From positions 62,001 to 126,000 of the forward strand of contig JAJYIF010000009.1 in NCBI GenBank assembly GCA_021790195.1: a stretch of 64,000 nucleotides of DNA, written 5' to 3'. Below are positions 61,478 through 64,000 of this stretch, piece after piece. Position numbers and translations under genes: made by a program. The notes beneath the pieces were generated by a model. It did not search any database. It was not told the DNA's origin and was given only the letters and a program-made list of their open reading frames with translations. Positions within the stretch are counted from its first letter, which is position 1. Every line of letters starts with the position of its first letter. The DNA comes from Nitrospirota bacterium (GTDB taxonomy: Bacteria; Nitrospirota; Thermodesulfovibrionia; Thermodesulfovibrionales; UBA9159).

Positions 61478-62596
61478 TTACTTCAGATACTCATTCACCT
61501 TCTCAGGCTCGAATCCGTCCGCATCGAGAACATTATCGATGAATCTGAAGATCATGTTTCTCTGGGTGGAGGTGATGTCGGGATAGAAGACCGGATTTGC
61601 AACGACTACTCCTCGGAATGCATAAAAAAGCTGGACTACAGAAAATATCTCTTTATCGCCGGATCGTCTCACGTAATCCTCATAAAAAAGCTCAAGCGCT
61701 TCGAGGTAAGGTCCTTTTACGGTCCCATGGTATTTGATCGAAAAAAATATGTAGTTGATTGTCAGGGCGGTGATATCGTCTGCCGGCTCGCCCCACGGCC
61801 CGCGACTCCTGTCCAGAAGGATGAAGTCCGATTGAGTTTCGAGCTTGTAGTTCTGGGGCTTGGACTTTCTTGGGGACCGGCTCCCGACTGTTGACTGTCG
61901 ACTGTCGGCTGTCTTGAACCAAATATTGCCCGGATGAAAGTCCCCGTGTATCTGCGAGAGTCTTCGGAACCCAGGCTTGAGCTTATAACCCCGGTCGACC
62001 GACTTCTTAATAATGGATGTCATCTCCTCATCGGAAAGGGTCCCGTCCGGATAGAGGTCGAGGACGCCCATGAGGCATTCGCCGTGCCCCACAGTGTCCC
62101 TCAATTTTCTCCAGTACAGTGTCCTCGAATCTTTCTTGACGCTATGAATCTCCGCAAGGTATGAGGTCATCGCCTCTATTCTATCGATGTCCAGGTCATC
62201 AAGATTGCCCTTCCGGGAAAATCCATGCAGGTCCTGAAAATAATCTATGCCCTCCCCTTTTTCCATCAAGAGGTAGTATTCTTTTCCTCCCCCGACGGAT
62301 TTGACCGAGCCATCCTCCATCTCGGCAAGAACATCTATTGCCCTGACGTGTCGCGGAAGGACATTGAATTCATCAAGATCGAGCAGAAAAACCGCGGCCC
62401 TGTCCGAAGAATAATCGTGTCCAAAACCCTCAGTGGCAAGAGATTTCACCACATAAGATTTGATACCTTTTAAGGTATTCAATTCCACAAGAAAGCCCGA
62501 GCCCTGAACACCCGAACCGAGTCTTCTGATATCGACGCTCAACGCGCCTCTGAAATGCTTCATTAGGTAGGACCTTACGGCGTCTTCGTTGATCAT
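61478..62596 (-). CDS. APH-family phosphotransferase
   Basis: 372 residues, aminoglycoside phosphotransferase/choline kinase fold. N-terminal glycine-rich loop LGSGVQGSGF (27-36). The catalytic HGDFHPGN is at 217-224 and the metal Asp in FILLDRSRGP at 262. Between these, residues 228-256 (TADSRQSTVGSRSPRKSKPQ) are a low-complexity insertion encoded by 7-bp tandem repeats (61885-61912), breaking the usual 15-residue spacing of the family. Substrate unknown; not evidence of drug resistance. It follows a PfkB kinase gene in the same direction. Confidence 0.85.
   Translation of the reverse strand: MINEDAVRSYLMKHFRGALSVDIRRLGSGVQGSGFLVELNTLKGIKSYVVKSLATEGFGHDYSSDRAAVFLLDLDEFNVLPRHVRAIDVLAEMEDGSVKSVGGGKEYYLLMEKGEGIDYFQDLHGFSRKGNLDDLDIDRIEAMTSYLAEIHSVKKDSRTLYWRKLRDTVGHGECLMGVLDLYPDGTLSDEEMTSIIKKSVDRGYKLKPGFRRLSQIHGDFHPGNIWFKTADSRQSTVGSRSPRKSKPQNYKLETQSDFILLDRSRGPWGEPADDITALTINYIFFSIKYHGTVKGPYLEALELFYEDYVRRSGDKEIFSVVQLFYAFRGVVVANPVFYPDITSTQRNMIFRFIDNVLDADGFEPEKVNEYLK
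61885..61912. repeat. In-frame 7-bp tandem repeat (unit CGACTGT)
   Basis: CGACTGT, TGACTGT, CGACTGT and CGGCTGT stand in a row inside the phosphotransferase gene, between its two catalytic motifs, and keep the frame open. The translation is Ser/Arg/Thr-rich and low in complexity. Confidence 0.8.
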
Positions 62597-62653
62597 AGTC
62601 TATTTTGAAGGAGAGGACTTTCACTCTAGGTGAAGACGGCTTGCCCGCCGCCG

Positions 62654-63586
62654 CTACGGCTCTCCAAAATTGCTTCTGTAGCGTTCCATGAAATCTTTGC
62701 AAGTATAATAATGTTCCTGGGTACCATACTTTTCAACTGCATATGCCGCAGCGACTGATGCCATCTTTGCCGCTGTCACTATATCTTTTTTCATTACGAG
62801 ACCTTTGAGTAATCCGGCCCGGTAAGCATCGCCTGCGCCTGTCGGGTCGACTACGGCGTGGGTCTCGGCAGCCGGCACGCGCATGTCATCATCTGAAATA
62901 CTGATCAGGGAGCCTTTTTCCCCAATCGTAGTTACAATTGTCTTTGTGAGTCTCAGCAGTCCTTTCTTGTCCATCCCGGTCATTTTCATGACCATTTCAA
63001 GCTCATAGTCGTTGGAGATCAGCATTATGGAGCCCTCTATCCATTTCGCAAGGCTATTGCCGTCCCAGGCGGTGATTGACTGGCCCGGATCGCAGATAAA
63101 ATATATGCCTTTTCTTCTGCAGGTATTGGCATAGTCGATCATGTCGTCCAAGTTCCCCGGTGCGATGATAACGATTGAATCATCAGGAGCTGCCTTGTCA
63201 AGGTCGAATCCTGAGCGATGTTTCATCGCGCCGGGATTGAAACCTGTTATCTGATTGTCGGCCCTGTCGGTTGTGATGTAAGCGCCTGCAGTGAATTCTT
63301 CATCTATTATCTTTATGCCGTTGAGTGGAATATGGTTCTTCTCCAGCCACTCCATGTATCGCTGGTAATCTCTTCCTATGGTTGCCAGTACAACCGGTCT
63401 TTCATCAAGCAAGCTGAGAGAATAGGCAATATTACCAGCGGTGCCCCCAAATTTTTCTACCATTCCGTTGACGGTAAAACAGACATTCAGGACATGTATT
63501 TTATCGGGTAGGATATGGTCGGAGAATCTTCCAGGGAAGTCCATGATCCTGTCGTAAGCCAGAGAGCCTGATACAAAAATATTCAT
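62654..63586 (-). CDS. PfkB-family carbohydrate/nucleoside kinase
   Basis: 310 residues, ribokinase fold. Signature 1 region FGGTAGNIAYSLSLLDERP (46-64) and signature 2 DPTGAGDAYRAG with catalytic Asp253 (GAGD 250-253). The pattern, including VSGSLAYDRIMDFPGRFSDH at the N terminus, is like that of adenosine-kinase-type members of the family; the substrate is not proved. Confidence 0.9.
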   Translation of the reverse strand: MNIFVSGSLAYDRIMDFPGRFSDHILPDKIHVLNVCFTVNGMVEKFGGTAGNIAYSLSLLDERPVVLATIGRDYQRYMEWLEKNHIPLNGIKIIDEEFTAGAYITTDRADNQITGFNPGAMKHRSGFDLDKAAPDDSIVIIAPGNLDDMIDYANTCRRKGIYFICDPGQSITAWDGNSLAKWIEGSIMLISNDYELEMVMKMTGMDKKGLLRLTKTIVTTIGEKGSLISISDDDMRVPAAETHAVVDPTGAGDAYRAGLLKGLVMKKDIVTAAKMASVAAAYAVEKYGTQEHYYTCKDFMERYRSNFGEP

Positions 63587-63606
63587 GACGGAATATGAGA
63601 TGCTTC

Positions 63607-64000
63607 TTATTGTAACGCCCTGAGTTCAGCTTCGATCGTAGCTTTCTTTTGCATCAGAACGCCTTTTTTCACCTGGAGATCGGACAGTTGCTGGCGGAGC
63701 GGCGCAAGATCACTCTCTAATAGTCTTAGCTGTTGCGTGTTGTAGGACAACCGCATAGACTTTCTGTCATTTATCGCCTTAACCAACCTCGCCTCCTCTG
63801 TCTCCACGTTGCTCAAATCCGCATTCACGCTATCGAGATCCGACTTCAAGACATTAATTTTTGCGCTCTTATCCGTATTTTGCTGGGGCATCGGTGCAGG
63901 CGGAGGTGTCATCTCTTGTGTCCCGGGGGACTCTTTAGAACGGAAATTCATCTCCGGCGTCTCGGTTTCTTCGATCTTTATGATCTCGTTTTCAGGTATC
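63607..64000 (-). CDS. Coiled-coil protein, 5' part outside the window
   Basis: Open on the minus strand to the window edge, 130 codons seen. The visible part has a Pro-rich segment (TPPPAPMPQQ) and then about 90 residues of heptad-like coiled coil (LKSDLDSVNADLSNVETEEA, LLESDLAPLRQQLSDLQ). An ATG at 63951 is in frame, but codons further upstream also look coding, so the true start is probably outside. No family assigned. Confidence 0.6.
   Translation of the reverse strand, partial: IPENEIIKIEETETPEMNFRSKESPGTQEMTPPPAPMPQQNTDKSAKINVLKSDLDSVNADLSNVETEEARLVKAINDRKSMRLSYNTQQLRLLESDLAPLRQQLSDLQVKKGVLMQKKATIEAELRALQ

Noticed and set aside
61478-62596. Antibiotic-resistance phosphotransferase
   Set aside because: The APH fold also covers choline, homoserine and other kinases; no resistance-gene context or close match is visible.

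Overview
This 64 kb window is a gene-dense bacterial chromosome segment with about 70 protein genes, no rRNA, no recognisable tRNA, no CRISPR array and no transposase gene. The gene set suggests an anaerobic, Gram-negative-type (diderm) bacterium, most likely an uncultured member of Nitrospirota (Thermodesulfovibrionia-like) or a close neighbour of the former Deltaproteobacteria. Supporting signs are a complete Tol-Pal envelope system, an Rnf complex in the order C-D-G-E-A-B, a multihaem cytochrome c, a DUF3187 outer-membrane protein, two tandem DUF507 genes, a giant DHH-CBS-tRNA nucleotidyltransferase fusion, a short EF-Ts and a predicted pyrophosphate-type phosphofructokinase. The taxonomic call is an inference from gene content.

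Layout. 1-1631 (minus): glyA (cut by the window edge) and rpiB. 1759-6856 (plus): a radical SAM/DUF2344 fusion, an RNase G and a LarE-type sulfur transferase. 6904-24099 is one long minus-strand block: a stand-alone Lrp/AsnC effector domain, the DHH-CBS-nucleotidyltransferase, PolX, a DUF72 protein, phosphofructokinase, a HicBA toxin-antitoxin pair, a class II aldolase, a PD-(D/E)XK-like protein, a DUF1992/HNH pair, a membrane GAF-GGDEF diguanylate cyclase, two DUF507 proteins, rpsR-ssb-rpsF and an NtrBC-like two-component system. 24360-27909 (plus): rpsB-tsf-pyrH-frr, a 47-residue protein and a DksA/TraR-like protein with a histone-H1-like tail. 27925-28692 (minus): truA. 28813-38786 (plus): Smr, DedA, tolQ-tolR-tolA-like-tolB-pal-cpoB, moaA-moaC, a hexahaem cytochrome and a glycosyltransferase. 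38792-49616 is mostly minus: a GspC-like protein, purL-purB, a phosphatase, ribH-nusB, small envelope proteins and a CheY-like regulator, with one plus-strand lipoprotein inside. 49894-61400 (plus): rnfCDGEAB, rpmE, a DUF1385 protein, prfA-prmC, atpB-atpE, a VapBC pair and a small membrane protein. 61478-64000 (minus): an APH-family phosphotransferase, a PfkB kinase and a partial coiled-coil protein.

Genes working together. Rnf (ferredoxin:NAD oxidoreductase, an ion pump) lies 3.3 kb upstream of ATP synthase subunits a and c. Subunit c carries most of the residues of the sodium-binding signature, so a sodium cycle is possible but unproven. PfkA-like and aldolase genes flank the HicBA module. 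Translation functions are spread over several operons (S2/EF-Ts/RRF, S6/SSB/S18, L31/RF1/PrmC).

The most unusual feature is a scattered set of about a dozen short elements made of degenerate 7-9 bp tandem repeats. Several fold into imperfect hairpins, because one arm carries the reverse complement of the unit in the other arm. The unit differs from copy to copy (for example ACGATAC, AATTCAG, ACGGAGTG, GACTGTC). They lie in gene gaps, overlap the ends of larE and the nucleotidyltransferase gene, and in three cases sit in frame inside genes at domain linkers (radical SAM/DUF2344, the phosphotransferase and, less certainly, prmC). I know of no named repeat family that fits, and I regard this as the best candidate for something undescribed here.
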